A DNA stretch of 64,000 nucleotides from DYMC01 sp035406705 (lineage in GTDB: Bacteria > Verrucomicrobiota > Lentisphaeria > Victivallales > GWF2-50-93): contig CAYRRM010000009.1 in the NCBI GenBank assembly GCA_964426675.1, positions 23,982 to 87,981 of the forward strand. The letters run 5' to 3'. Within the stretch, counting starts at the first letter, position 1. Each line of letters begins with the position of its first letter. The notes beneath the pieces are model-generated. The model ran no database searches, was not told where the DNA came from, and saw nothing but the letters and a program-made list of their open reading frames with translations. Made by a program: the position numbers and the translations under genes. Shown here one piece after another: positions 27,876 through 38,500 of the stretch.

Positions 27876-29285
27876 ATGTCTCTTTATAATCCTGATTTCT
27901 TTCAAAAATACTATAAAGAATTAAAAAAGATAAAAAAGGTTTTTTGTGGTTTCAGTGGAGGAGCTGATTCTACCGCCCTTCTTCTACTCTTAACCGAGTA
28001 TTCAAAAAAATATAACTTTAAATTAAAAGCTGTTCACTACCAACATGGTTTAAGGGGCGAAGAAAGTTTTCAGGATTCAAAATTTTGTGCAGATTTTTGC
28101 GAAAGTCGCAATATAGATTTCATTGAGATAAATATTGATGTGAAAAGCCTTATAAAAGGAAAGGAAAGTTTTGAAGATCGAGCCAGGTCTCTTCGCCTTT
28201 CAAAATGGAAAGAACTTTGTTCATCAGAAGATTCAGTTGTTGCCCTTGGCCATAACTCTGATGATAGAAATGAAAACATTTTAATACGTCTTTTACGTGG
28301 ATCAAATCTTTCTGGGCTTACGAGTTTAAGAGAAATACAATATATTGAAGGATTCATGATTATTCGTCCTCTTTTGAATTATTCTCGTTCGGAAATAGAG
28401 AATTTCTTAATAAGTAATGATATTACTTTCTGGCGTAAAGATAGTTCAAATAACAATAATAAAATACTTAGAAACTATATTAGGAATATTGTTTTACCCG
28501 GGTTATCTGAGTTGTACCCTGGAACTAGAGACGGAATAAAGAGAGCTGCTTTAGTTCTTCTTGAGGATGCTCTTTTTATAGAAGGTGAAGTAGAGAAAAA
28601 ATGGCAGAAACTATTTGCTTCATCTAATTTCATCAATTTAGAAGAATACATAAAACTAAATAATGCTTTAAAAATCCGAATATTAAGAAGATATTTAAGC
28701 AATTGTTTGAAGAGAGATTACGTTCCGACTTATGATTTGCTGAAGAGAATTGATGATGAAATACTCAGACTCCAAAGTTCGAAAAATAAAAACAGATTTA
28801 AAATTCCTCTTCCTGAGGAGAAGGATTATTTTATAGAGCTAAACAGAGAATCTTTTAGGATTTCAAGAGAGGATAAAGAGAATTTTCCTTCTATCATCTG
28901 GCATTGGCATAAAAATCCAAAAATAAAATGGGGAATATGGGATATAACTATAAAAAGAATAAAGAAAATAAATACTATGAAAACTGAAGGTGAATTTTCA
29001 GCCTTTTTTCCAGAGGATGCAATTCCTGAAAAATTAAAAATTAGTTCTGTTTTACCCGGAGAAAAAATGATTCCATTTGGAATGCAAAAAGATGTCTCAT
29101 TAAGAAAACTCTTTGAGAATAAAAAAATTCCATCTAATAAAAAAGGGGTTTATCCTGTTTTTAGTTTACCGGAAGGTAAAATTATCTGGGTTGCAGGTGT
29201 AAGAAGGGCTAATTATGCACCATTAACAGGAAAAACTAACATATTGAAAATAGAAGTTAAGTATAATCTTGGTAGAAAAAAATGA
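27876..29285 (+). CDS. tilS: tRNA(Ile)-lysidine synthase
   Basis: Attaches lysine to C34 of the CAU-anticodon isoleucine tRNA so that it reads AUA, essential in most bacteria and heavily used in an AT-rich genome. The PP-loop is GFSGGADSTALLLLL (about residues 23-37), followed by HYQHGLRGEES and LGHNSDDRNENILIRLLRGS. The C-terminal domain near residues 370-460 is the usual TilS-C fold. 469 residues is normal. It is divergent from lon, and its stop overlaps the next start by 4 bases (ATGA). It contains one palindrome copy. Confidence 0.93.
   Translation: MSLYNPDFFQKYYKELKKIKKVFCGFSGGADSTALLLLLTEYSKKYNFKLKAVHYQHGLRGEESFQDSKFCADFCESRNIDFIEINIDVKSLIKGKESFEDRARSLRLSKWKELCSSEDSVVALGHNSDDRNENILIRLLRGSNLSGLTSLREIQYIEGFMIIRPLLNYSRSEIENFLISNDITFWRKDSSNNNNKILRNYIRNIVLPGLSELYPGTRDGIKRAALVLLEDALFIEGEVEKKWQKLFASSNFINLEEYIKLNNALKIRILRRYLSNCLKRDYVPTYDLLKRIDDEILRLQSSKNKNRFKIPLPEEKDYFIELNRESFRISREDKENFPSIIWHWHKNPKIKWGIWDITIKRIKKINTMKTEGEFSAFFPEDAIPEKLKISSVLPGEKMIPFGMQKDVSLRKLFENKKIPSNKKGVYPVFSLPEGKIIWVAGVRRANYAPLTGKTNILKIEVKYNLGRKK
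28098..28110. repeat. TGCGA-N3-TCGCA palindrome, copy 8 (spacer AAG)
   Basis: Exact copy inside tilS, read as Cys-Glu-Ser-Arg. Confidence 0.9.
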
Positions 29286-31006
29286 TTAAACAAATAAAAA
29301 GAAGAGACATTATTCTGATAGTTGTAGTTTTTGCTCTTATTGCGCGTATAATTTCTTTTTACTATTGGAAGGAGTCTCCATTGCCAGAATATAGTAAAAT
29401 TCAGGGGCTTGATATGAAGACTCATATTGAATTCGCCCAAGATTTTATGAAAGGAAAATCTGCTTTTTCTCTTTATAAATTTCTATGTAGTTGTATGATA
29501 TTCCTAAATAGCTCTGATCCAATAAAAGGTATAACTCTTTTTCAGCATTTCTGCGGAATTATTTCTTCTGTACTGGCGTCTTTAATTTCACTTAAACTCA
29601 GTGCAAATAGAATGACAGCGTTATTTGCTGGATTATTATTTGCCCTTTACGCTCCTCTTATTATGTATGAATCATTTTCCCTTGTTGAAACTGTTTTTAT
29701 CACGTCTTGTTTGATGGCCACTTATACTGTGATATGCGTAAATTTTAGGAAAAAATATTGTCTTTTTATATCTGGGGCACTTATTGTTTTACCATCTTTA
29801 TCAAGGTTTTCTGGAATTTTTTTAAGCATTGTACTTTCCTTATGGTTTATTTTAAGACTTGGGCAGAGACGTGAATCTAAAAATAACCTGATATTTTTTA
29901 AGGATATGTCAATTTTTTTTGCAGGTTCATTAGTATCATTATGTTTAGTAATTTTAATTAATTTTTTGAATTGCGGGAAATTTGAAGTTCTGCCGGGGAA
30001 ACCTGTCCTATCTTATATTTTAAAAGCTGGTTCTGAGATGAAAATAAATCCTGATGATGAACTTCTCCTATATAATCCAGGCGATCTTATGATTCAGAGA
30101 AGAATAAGCAATTATTTTGAAAAAATTTACAAGCTCATCAGTCCATATGAAATTCCCAACAATATTAACTATTATTTTTTAAAGACCCAGTTTTTTCCCT
30201 TTGGGCTCTTTTTAGGGCCACTCTTTCTTATACCTTTGGGTGTTTCTGGTTTTTTTATATCTTTGTCTGAGCCCAGAAAGTTAAAGCGATATTCTATCCT
30301 TTTTTTTTACTTTATTGCAATAGCATTTCCTATGATTATCTTTATTCCGCTTGCGAGATACAGAATTGCTTTACTGTTATTTTTTGTCTTTTTCTCAGGG
30401 TACTATCTCAATTCATTAATTCGGTATCTGCGAATTTCGCAAGAAAAACCTTTGCCATTATTATTGATTTTATTGGTTTATACTGTAGTTTTCTCATATA
30501 CGTCGCCGAAAGATTTTTCCCTTAGGAGTGAGGATTTTGTAGGATATGGTCGGGCTTTGGAATATAAAAATCCAGACGCAGAAGAAATTTTGTATGCCTA
30601 TATAAAAGGTTATGAACTTGCACCATCCTCGCAATCTGCAGTTATTCATCTTGCCAATTATTTAATGACTAAAAATAGATTTTCTGAGGCCCGAATTGTT
30701 CTTGAAGACTATAATAAAAAATATAACGATTCCAAAGTAAAGGTTCTTTTTGCGGCTTCATTATTAGGATGTAGAGAATTCACAGAGGCAAAAAATGTCC
30801 TGGAAAAAATGCATGAACCTGAAAATATAAATTCCAAAGTGAATTATTTTTATCAATTTGCTGAATGTTGTAGATTATTGGGGGATGATACAGAAGCAAA
30901 AAAGTATTATGATTTGGCCCTTAAATATTCTCAAAATGATCTTCAGAAGAAAATAATATCAGAGGCATTAGATAAATTAATAAAGAATTCTCAAGGAAAG
31001 GAATAA
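29282..31006 (+). CDS. GT-C membrane glycosyltransferase with TPR tail
   Basis: 574 residues. The first two thirds are about ten hydrophobic helices with an acidic first loop (IQGLDMKTHIEFAQDFMKG), the arrangement of PMT/ArnT-type glycosyltransferases acting outside the inner membrane. The last 150 residues are helical repeats of TPR character (SAVIHLANYLMTKNRFSEAR; AECCRLLGDDTEAKKYYDLA). This is a common layout for enzymes modifying surface glycans or proteins. Coupled to tilS by a 4-base overlap. Donor and target unknown. One palindrome copy lies within. Confidence 0.72.
   Translation: MIKQIKRRDIILIVVVFALIARIISFYYWKESPLPEYSKIQGLDMKTHIEFAQDFMKGKSAFSLYKFLCSCMIFLNSSDPIKGITLFQHFCGIISSVLASLISLKLSANRMTALFAGLLFALYAPLIMYESFSLVETVFITSCLMATYTVICVNFRKKYCLFISGALIVLPSLSRFSGIFLSIVLSLWFILRLGQRRESKNNLIFFKDMSIFFAGSLVSLCLVILINFLNCGKFEVLPGKPVLSYILKAGSEMKINPDDELLLYNPGDLMIQRRISNYFEKIYKLISPYEIPNNINYYFLKTQFFPFGLFLGPLFLIPLGVSGFFISLSEPRKLKRYSILFFYFIAIAFPMIIFIPLARYRIALLLFFVFFSGYYLNSLIRYLRISQEKPLPLLLILLVYTVVFSYTSPKDFSLRSEDFVGYGRALEYKNPDAEEILYAYIKGYELAPSSQSAVIHLANYLMTKNRFSEARIVLEDYNKKYNDSKVKVLFAASLLGCREFTEAKNVLEKMHEPENINSKVNYFYQFAECCRLLGDDTEAKKYYDLALKYSQNDLQKKIISEALDKLIKNSQGKE
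30429..30441. repeat. TGCGA-N3-TCGCA palindrome, copy 9 (spacer ATT)
   Basis: Exact copy inside the GT-C/TPR gene, read in the rarest frame as Leu-Arg-Ile-Ser-Gln. Confidence 0.9.
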
Positions 31007-31269
31007 ATTATCTCAAGATTCAAATCTTAGGTTTTGCTAGTTGTTCTGTTTATTACAGGTATCTTTTTAGGGGTATTATGATTTTTTATAAAAATTACAA
31101 TTTTTGTGATATTCCAGTTTTTCGTATTTTTCAACCGAATGGAACGAATGCTTTGTGCTACGGCTTCCTTATCCTTAAATTGTAGTAGTTATTACAGTTG
31201 CATCTTGGCACATCTCACTACGGTACAATGAGTTCGCGAAATATGCAGTCTAATAGCAAGAGGATGAGG
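31007..31269. other. convergent intergenic region with degenerate repeat copy C
   Basis: About 260 bases between convergent genes. Bases 31184-31204 match the minus strand at 14147-14167 in 18 of 21 positions. Without gaps, roughly 60 percent identity continues over about 54 bases. A short inverted repeat, AAGATT/AATCTT, at 31015-31028 follows the upstream gene and is T-rich on its 3' side, so it may be a weak terminator. Confidence 0.45.
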
Positions 31270-32313
31270 CTAGTAAATAGGAAGTAAATATGCTTTTCCT
31301 GGTTCAAGAAAGGAGTAAAATGTTTTTATACCATTTAAATTGAGTGAAATTTTACTTTCTGATGATTTTAAATTTGCAAATATCTCGCTAAACGAAAGTG
31401 TTTTTTGATATTTAATAACTCTGTAATCCTCAACAGGTATTTTCGATAACTCAAGTGTTTTATAGAGGGCATCTTCATAATATCCTATCTGGTCGATCAA
31501 ACCAAGTTCAAGTGCTTCATTTCCCAGGAATATTCTCCCATCACCAATTTCAGAGTTCTTTATTTTATCTTCAGGTATTTTTCTCCCTTCAGATACGATT
31601 CTTACAAACTCATCATATATCTGGGAGACAATTTTATTTGCAAGGGCTATTTCTTCAGGAGTGCGGAGACGTGAACCGTCCAGCATATCTTTCATTTTTC
31701 CTGATTTATATGTTTCAGTAAAGACTCCTATTTTATTTAAAAGTCCATTATAGTTATAAGATTGCATTATAACTCCTATACTACCTGTTACGCATAATCT
31801 ATGGGCTAAAATATAATCTGAAGCAACAGCGATATAATATCCTCCACTTGCAGCTACAGAATTCATGTACACTACGACGATTTTACCTGATTTTCGGAGA
31901 TTTAAAACTTCCTTATATATGTTATCTGCTGCTGTTACCTCTCCGCCTGGTGTGTCAAGATATAAAATTACAGCTTTTACAGTTGGATCATTATTTGCCT
32001 GCATGAGTTGTCTTACAATAAGTGATGAGTCGGCAAGTTCCCACAAGGCAGTTCCATTATTATCAACTATCATGCCTCGTATTTCTATCATGGCAATTTT
32101 GTTTGATGAGGACTTTGAACCTTCAACATATTTTTCTATCAATCCATTGGTATTATTGAAAGAGGATATGGAAGATTCAAATCCACTAGTTGACAGAATT
32201 TCAAAAATCAAGAAAATAAAAGATGCGAAAATTAATAGTCCCAGGATGAGGGATGTGATCAAGACGGTAATAAAACACCCGCTGCCGCAACCTTTCTTTT
32301 TTTCCTCGCACAT
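31270..32313 (-). CDS. sppA: S49 signal-peptide peptidase, membrane-anchored form
   Basis: 347 residues. One N-terminal membrane helix (about 12-37) replaces the lipobox of its paralogue at 8968-9957. The catalytic Ser is in NSVAASGGYYIAVASDYI, the Lys in YKSGKMKDMLDGSR, and TGSIGV follows the Ser region as in all SppA proteins. GGAG precedes the ATG. It lies 88 bases after murJ on the same strand. Two single-domain S49 enzymes in one 23-kb stretch suggests a duplicated and specialised envelope-quality system. Confidence 0.88.
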   Translation of the reverse strand: MCEEKKKGCGSGCFITVLITSLILGLLIFASFIFLIFEILSTSGFESSISSFNNTNGLIEKYVEGSKSSSNKIAMIEIRGMIVDNNGTALWELADSSLIVRQLMQANNDPTVKAVILYLDTPGGEVTAADNIYKEVLNLRKSGKIVVVYMNSVAASGGYYIAVASDYILAHRLCVTGSIGVIMQSYNYNGLLNKIGVFTETYKSGKMKDMLDGSRLRTPEEIALANKIVSQIYDEFVRIVSEGRKIPEDKIKNSEIGDGRIFLGNEALELGLIDQIGYYEDALYKTLELSKIPVEDYRVIKYQKTLSFSEIFANLKSSESKISLNLNGIKTFYSFLEPGKAYLLPIY

Positions 32314-32401
32314 TGTCTCTTTATTTCTCCAGGATTAAAAATAATGATAAATTTAATTTTTTCTTTGAATATAGCATTGTATTTTTTTTTGGCAAAAATT
32401 T

Positions 32402-33955
32402 TTATATCTTAAGAATGGATTTTAATATCATTGACGGTATTTTTGAGCCACAAATTTTAGTAAAGAGTAAAAAGAAAGAAAAAAAGATTATTCCAGATAA
32501 AATTAAAGGAAAAATTTCTGGCACAACCACTTTGAATCCAATCATCTTTAAAAGATAATTATATGAATAAAGTAATAATAATGCGGATATGAAAGCAGAA
32601 AAATAAAACCTTAATATATCGATAAAAATTCCAAAGACATAAATGTTATTATTTTCCCTCTTTATTAAGTAGATAAGCACACTACAATTTACGGCTGACG
32701 ACAGTACTGTTGCCAGAGCTATACCCCCCTGTCTTAGTTTTATCATAAATAAGAGGTTCATTATTATGTTTAATACAATACATATTATTGATACTTTTAC
32801 AGGTGTTTTCATATCTTTTTTTGAATAAAAAACAGAAGCAAGCACTTTTATGCAACAAAAAAATGGGATTCCTGGACTATAGAAAGCCATTGCCCATGAA
32901 GTTTCTCTTAATTCTTTTTCACCAAAGGCCCCTCTCATATAGAAAATTCTTATCAGAGGTTCACGCATAAAAAAAATAAATATTGAAGCAGATATTGATA
33001 AAAAAAGCATAACAGACAGAGTGCTCAAGAAATCATTTTGATGTGCTATATGGTCATTTTTTGCAGCACTTTTTGCAAGATAAGGCGCTATTACACTTCC
33101 TAATGCAACAGCAAATATCCCTATTGGAAGATCTATAATTCTATCACTAAAGGTTAATGCCGGTACGGCATAATCTCCTATCCAGCAAGCCATTAGGCGA
33201 TCTGCCACAAAACTAATCTGAAGTGCTGAAGCTCCAACCATTGCAGGTGCTGAAAGTTTCCATAATTCTTTTATCACCGGGTTTTTCCAGAATTGCGAAA
33301 ATTCAAATAGTGGAAAAATTTCGCATTTTTTCATAAGTATCCCGGTAAATAAAAGCTGGAAAATTCCTGAAATTACAACCGTTACAGCCAAAGATTTAAG
33401 CATTGAAATTTTTCTTAAAAAAAGAGGACAGATAAATAGCAGGGATAATATCATAAGAAGATTGAAAAATAATGTTCCTAAAGCTGGTAAAAAAAACTCA
33501 CCTACACAATTTAAGGCGGAACTGAAAATTCCTACTATACATATAAAAATAAGGTAAGGCATTAGAAACGGAATTAATTCAAGAGCTATTTTGAGCCTTT
33601 CAGTTTCTACGTAGTTCTTTATAAAAAGAGCAATTATAGATATAACAATACTAATTGAACATAACAATAAAGTAAGGGTAAGGAATATTGTTCCAAGTTT
33701 TTTTCTTATGTCCCGTATGCTTTCTTTTTCAAGTGAGTGAGAAAGAATTGGTACCAGCACAGTGCCCATGACCCCTTCGCCAAAAAGACGCCTGAAAAGG
33801 TTTGGCACCATAAAAGCAAGCCCCCATCCTGTCATAAGAGCTCCTCCTCCGAAAGTTTTCGCGAGAAGAATTTCTCTGAAAAGCCCCATGATTCTGCAGA
33901 GGATAATAGCCAGAGAGACGGAAAATCCTTTTTTAAATATAGAATTGGAAGACAT
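32402..33955 (-). CDS. murJ: lipid II flippase MurJ
   Basis: Moves lipid II across the inner membrane for peptidoglycan synthesis. 517 residues with about 14 hydrophobic helices. The MviN signature region reads RIMGLFREILLAKTFGGG near the N-terminus, then FMVPNLFRRLFGEGVMGTVLVP. The later basic loop IKVLASVFYSKKDMKTPVKV is also family-typical. Its presence means the cell makes a murein wall. The start lacks a strong ribosome-binding site. Confidence 0.92.
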   Translation of the reverse strand: MSSNSIFKKGFSVSLAIILCRIMGLFREILLAKTFGGGALMTGWGLAFMVPNLFRRLFGEGVMGTVLVPILSHSLEKESIRDIRKKLGTIFLTLTLLLCSISIVISIIALFIKNYVETERLKIALELIPFLMPYLIFICIVGIFSSALNCVGEFFLPALGTLFFNLLMILSLLFICPLFLRKISMLKSLAVTVVISGIFQLLFTGILMKKCEIFPLFEFSQFWKNPVIKELWKLSAPAMVGASALQISFVADRLMACWIGDYAVPALTFSDRIIDLPIGIFAVALGSVIAPYLAKSAAKNDHIAHQNDFLSTLSVMLFLSISASIFIFFMREPLIRIFYMRGAFGEKELRETSWAMAFYSPGIPFFCCIKVLASVFYSKKDMKTPVKVSIICIVLNIIMNLLFMIKLRQGGIALATVLSSAVNCSVLIYLIKRENNNIYVFGIFIDILRFYFSAFISALLLLYSYNYLLKMIGFKVVVPEIFPLILSGIIFFSFFLLFTKICGSKIPSMILKSILKI

Positions 33956-34041
33956 CTTATTAGATTAAATCTTTATTTGTAAAAAAAAGAAAAATAATTA
34001 TTAATATAGCATAAAATATTGAAAATAAATTTTTCATTTCT

Positions 34042-34938
34042 ATGTTTTTTCTTTTTATCTTCATAGTTATAACAAGAGAACTTTATTCTATGGATTTCCA
34101 ACTCAACGAATTAACACCAGATGAAAAAAGGATAATCCTTAATAAAGGAACAGAAGCTCCTTTCTCTGGAAAATATAATGATTTTTTTGAATCTGGAATT
34201 TATTCTTGTCGACATTGTGGTCAGGGGCTTTATTATTCGAAAGATAAATTTAAAAGTGGCTGTGGTTGGCCTGCTTTTGATGATGAAATTCCGGGAGCTA
34301 TTTCGAAAAATACTGATTCTAATGATGGTCGAGTGGAAATTACCTGTTCTCGTTGTGGGGGACACCTTGGGCATCTTTTTAAGGGCGAAGAACTTACTCC
34401 CAAAAATTTGAGATATTGCGTAAATTCAATTTCTCTCGATTTTGTACCTGAGAAAAATATAGAAAAAGCCTATTTTGCTGGCGGATGTTTCTGGGGAATG
34501 GAATATTTTTTTTCAAAGCAATATGGTGTTTTGCACGTTATGCCAGGATATATGGGAGGGCAATTAAAAAATCCATCCTACAAAGAAGTATGTAGTGGAA
34601 AAAGCGGGCATGCTGAGACAATAATGATATTATATGATAAAACAAAAGTAGATTTTGAAACGCTTGCAAAATTGTTTTTTGAAATACATGATCCAACTCA
34701 AGTGAATAGGCAAGGTCCTGATGTAGGAACGCAATATCGTTCAGCAATTTTTTATTCGAGTGAAAAACAAAAAGATATTGCAGAGAGATTAATAAAATTT
34801 TTAAAAGAAAAAGGATTGAATGTTGTAACAGAACTTCATACTTTATCTGAATTTTATCCAGCCGAAGAGTATCATAGAAAATATTATTTAAAAAGTGGGA
34901 AAGAACCGTATTGTCACGTGAGAATAAAGAGATTTTAG
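34042..34938 (+). CDS. msrBA: methionine sulfoxide reductase MsrB-MsrA fusion
   Basis: 298 residues with MsrB first (about 18-132) and MsrA second (about 140-298), the less usual order. MsrB has two zinc CxxC pairs (CRHCG, CSRCGG) and the catalytic Cys in RYCVNSISLDF, reducing the R-sulfoxide. MsrA has the catalytic Cys in FAGGCFWGMEYFF and acts on the S-sulfoxide. A 16-residue hydrophobic start (MFFLFIFIVITRELYS) may be a signal peptide placing it outside the membrane. A start at Met17 (34090) would make it cytoplasmic, and neither has a good ribosome site. Confidence 0.92.
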   Translation: MFFLFIFIVITRELYSMDFQLNELTPDEKRIILNKGTEAPFSGKYNDFFESGIYSCRHCGQGLYYSKDKFKSGCGWPAFDDEIPGAISKNTDSNDGRVEITCSRCGGHLGHLFKGEELTPKNLRYCVNSISLDFVPEKNIEKAYFAGGCFWGMEYFFSKQYGVLHVMPGYMGGQLKNPSYKEVCSGKSGHAETIMILYDKTKVDFETLAKLFFEIHDPTQVNRQGPDVGTQYRSAIFYSSEKQKDIAERLIKFLKEKGLNVVTELHTLSEFYPAEEYHRKYYLKSGKEPYCHVRIKRF

Positions 34939-35058
34939 AAATAATTTTATTGAAGATTTACGTTGTTTTTTAGATTTGACTTTTTGCTTTTTTGTGTTTT
35001 ATTTCTCGGTCAATTAATAATATATTTTTCTCGAAAATTAAAAGAAGAGAAGGGATAA

Positions 35059-35460
35059 ATGCCTCTTATCACAGTTAAAAGCAAAAAAAGATGCGAATTT
35101 ATAGACATTACTCCTGATGTAAATGCTTTGATTCCTAAGAGTTTCAATTCTGGTTCTTGTCACGTTTTTGCATTACATACCACAGCAGGAATTACAATAA
35201 ATGAAAATGCAGATCAAGATGTTGTCAATGACATTCTTGAATATCTTGAAGATATTATTCCTCATCTAAAGAGGAAATATTCGCATATGGAAGGTAATAG
35301 TGATGCTCACATAAAAAGTTCTCTGATAGGTGTTTCCCAGATAATTCCAGTAAAAAATGGCAAACTATGTCTTGGAACCTGGCAGGGAATATTTTTTTGT
35401 GAGTTTGATGGACCGAGAACGAGGCACATAGAAGTAAATTTCTGGGGGAATAATTATTAA
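35059..35460 (+). CDS. yjbQ: YjbQ family protein (UPF0047)
   Basis: 133 residues. Family hallmarks are all present: HTTAGITINENADQDVVNDI near residues 41-60, then HMEGNSDAHIKSSLIG and GTWQGIFFCEFDGPR. The conserved His residues lie in a trimer's cleft that probably binds metal. Some members show weak thiamine-phosphate synthase activity, but the true role is unsettled. A GAAGGGA site precedes the ATG. Monocistronic or the first gene before the TPR cluster. Confidence 0.93.
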   Translation: MPLITVKSKKRCEFIDITPDVNALIPKSFNSGSCHVFALHTTAGITINENADQDVVNDILEYLEDIIPHLKRKYSHMEGNSDAHIKSSLIGVSQIIPVKNGKLCLGTWQGIFFCEFDGPRTRHIEVNFWGNNY

Positions 35461-35524
35461 ATTTTTAAAAATAATTTTGATTTTTTAAGAGTAGGATTAT
35501 ATTTAAAAAAAATCGGAGTAAGAG

Positions 35525-38500
35525 ATGAAAAAGAAAAAATCATTATGTTTTATTTTTGCATTTATTTTTTCTGCTATAACATTTATAATATTTTCTGAAT
35601 CTAATGATGTTACTACAGCTATTTCCCTCTCAAAAAAACTAAATCTTCTGAAAATGTTTGATTACTCAATATATCTTATTGAGAAAATTATAAAAGAAAA
35701 TCCTGGAGAAAGTGATAGATTAAAAATTCAATTAGGACTAACATATTTTGCTCAGGGAAAAATTCAGGAAGGAGAAAAAATAATCAGCTCAATACCATCT
35801 TCGAGTAATTATTATTCTGATTCACGTCGTGTAATGGGAATCGAATCTATAAAAAAAGGGCAGTATGATATTGGTATCACAGCTCTTGAAGATTATTTCA
35901 AAGTTAAAAAAGCCAATCCCCCAAAAGATGATAATGGAAAAGATGAATTTATGGAAGCCTGGCAATATCTTCTTGCCGCTTATCAAGCACAAAAAAATGT
36001 AAAGAAAGTTGATGAGGTCCTCAAGTATAAAGATGTGTTAGAGGAAACGACTGAAAAAGATACTTCTCCACTGGTTAATCGTGATGCAAAGTTAGTTGCA
36101 ATACAGTTAAAACTCGACACGGCAGAGTTAATGAAGGAAGAAGGAAAAAGTGGTTGGCAGACTATTGCGAGCGATCAGTTGAAACCACTTGATGATTTAA
36201 AATGGAATGTTGACTCTATTTTTGCTTTTGCAGAAGTTGAACAAGCAAGAGTTTACTATATTTTAGATAGATATGATGATGCTTTGAAAAAATTAACAGA
36301 TCCAAAGATTCTTCCAATTATAACGGGGATGGATGAAGGTTATAAACAAATTGGCAATCCATCAGAAGCTCCATCCGTTTTTGCTACATTTGTGGAAGGT
36401 CTCGTATATAGAGCTCAAGCACAAAAAGCCAGCACTGATGAGGAAAAAATTAAGCTTTATACTATGGCCTTGGGGAAATTCTATAACATAATTCTCCATC
36501 ATAATGCCTTTCCAAAAATCGAAAGAGTAATAGGAGCTTTTAGTGATTGTAAAGAAAAACTTGAAAAACTTGGAAAAACAGTAAAAATTCCCAAAAAAGT
36601 CCTGGATCAATTGAATAAAGCTATTTCCTTCAGGAAAAAAGAAGCTGACCGTCTCTTTAAAGAAGAAAAATATGCTCAGGCTATACCAATTTATCTGGAA
36701 GAATTAAAAAAATCCAGATCTGGAGAGCAGGGGGCTGACAATCTTGCAATGCTCTCATATTGTTATGTAAAAACAGACAAAGCTTTAGAAGCTATGGCTG
36801 TTGCCTCTTACTTAGGTGAATATTTCCCGAAATTTTCAAAAACACCAGGAGCTCTTTTGCAAGTTGGTGAATACCTATGGGGTAAAAAAGAATATGAAGA
36901 TGCTCTAACTATATATAAATTTTATTTGAAAGCATGCCCAACAGATCAATATGCTGGGGCTATTTCAGCCAGGGTTGCAAAATATTATTACGATAAAGCA
37001 GCTGAAGCAGCTAAAACTGCCAGATCACTTCCATCGGGAGAAGAGAAAAAACTTAAGTTAGACGAGGCGCGGCAGGCCTTTATAGAGGCTGTCCCATATT
37101 ATCAAAACATAATCAATAATTTCCAACACACAGATTATGGTCGTAGCGCATACTACCTGATCGGCTTGTGCTATTTTAACGCCCGAGAGTATTTAAAAGC
37201 ATCTGAAGCATTTCTTAAATTTTGTGAAATGGAAGCAAAAATTCCAAGGGAAAAAATTCAACTTGGAGATATTGCAGATTCCAAACTCAGGGCAGCAGAA
37301 TCTTATTTCCAATACGCTACTTCAAAAGAGAAAAAGGCTAAGTCTTTAAAAGAAAAACTTTCCTTGATTGAAACTACAGCAGTTTCATCAGCCTCTTCTG
37401 TGGAAAAAACTGAAAACATTAAGAATCAAGAAGAAGATGACCAGGAAAAAAGCAGGGGTAATGAAGATCAAATTCCTGAATCTGCCCCTCTTGAAGATAG
37501 CAATATAGATTTTAACAAGTTAACTCCTGATGAGTTAAAAAAGAAAATCGATGAATATGACCAAGAAGCTAACAAATATTATCAAGAAACAGTAAAACAA
37601 TGTAAGGAATTTTTTACCATGCTTTCTTCTGGAATATTAAAAGGAGACTCTTCTAAAAAAACTCTAATAGCAAAAGAAAATGCATCTTCTCTAATAGCAT
37701 GGGCATATGATGGATTAAAAGATAAAGAAAAAACAGTAACAGCTCTTACTTCCTTTATTAAAGAATATCCAAAAGGTAAACAAACCCCTGCTGCAATGCA
37801 GAGACTCGGAATACTTTATGCTGAAATTGGAAAGTTTGAGGATTCAGCAAAAGTCCTCGAAGAATTAGCAGTCAAATTTCCTGATAGTAAAGAAGGAAAA
37901 CAGGCTATGCCTATGTTGGCAAAAAGTATGTATGAGATTGGCAATTACGAGAAAAGCATAGAAGTGTTAAAAAAAATGCTTGATCAAAAAACAGAACTAT
38001 CCATATTTGATCTTAGATGGGCTCTCGAAAATCTTTCTGACTGCGGTGGAAAAAATCCAAAGGAAGGTTCTGAATGTGCATTTACCGCAGGTAAAATATT
38101 ACTCGAAAAAATTGAAAAGCCTGTTTTAGAAGACTGGCTTGGAAAACAACGTGCAGCTCAAATCGCAAATGATCAAAAAGAACAGAAAAAAATTATTGAT
38201 TTATTTAAGGAAAAAACAATATTTGATACTGCAAAAGCAGCTTACTATTCGGGTAATCCGAAAGAAGCTATACAATATCTGAATACTTTATTGAAAAATG
38301 AAAAGACCCCTTATTACTACGATGCAAAATTTCTCAGAGCACTTGCTTACAGAGCTGAAAAAGATTACGTTAAAGCTCTAGCCGACTATGGAGATGTAGG
38401 GCTTTCCGCAAATATAGCAAAAGCTATCTCAGTATATTACAAGGCTCAGACTAATATAGCAGATACATTTATCGAACAAAAAGAATTTAAGAAAGCTCTA

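Noticed and set aside
27735..27905. Longer lon protein
   Set aside because: The extension would overlap tilS; the GTG at 27734 with GAGG gives the normal length.
31865..32338. 157-codon plus-strand frame
   Set aside because: It is antisense to the S49 peptidase, whose catalytic motifs are intact on the other strand.
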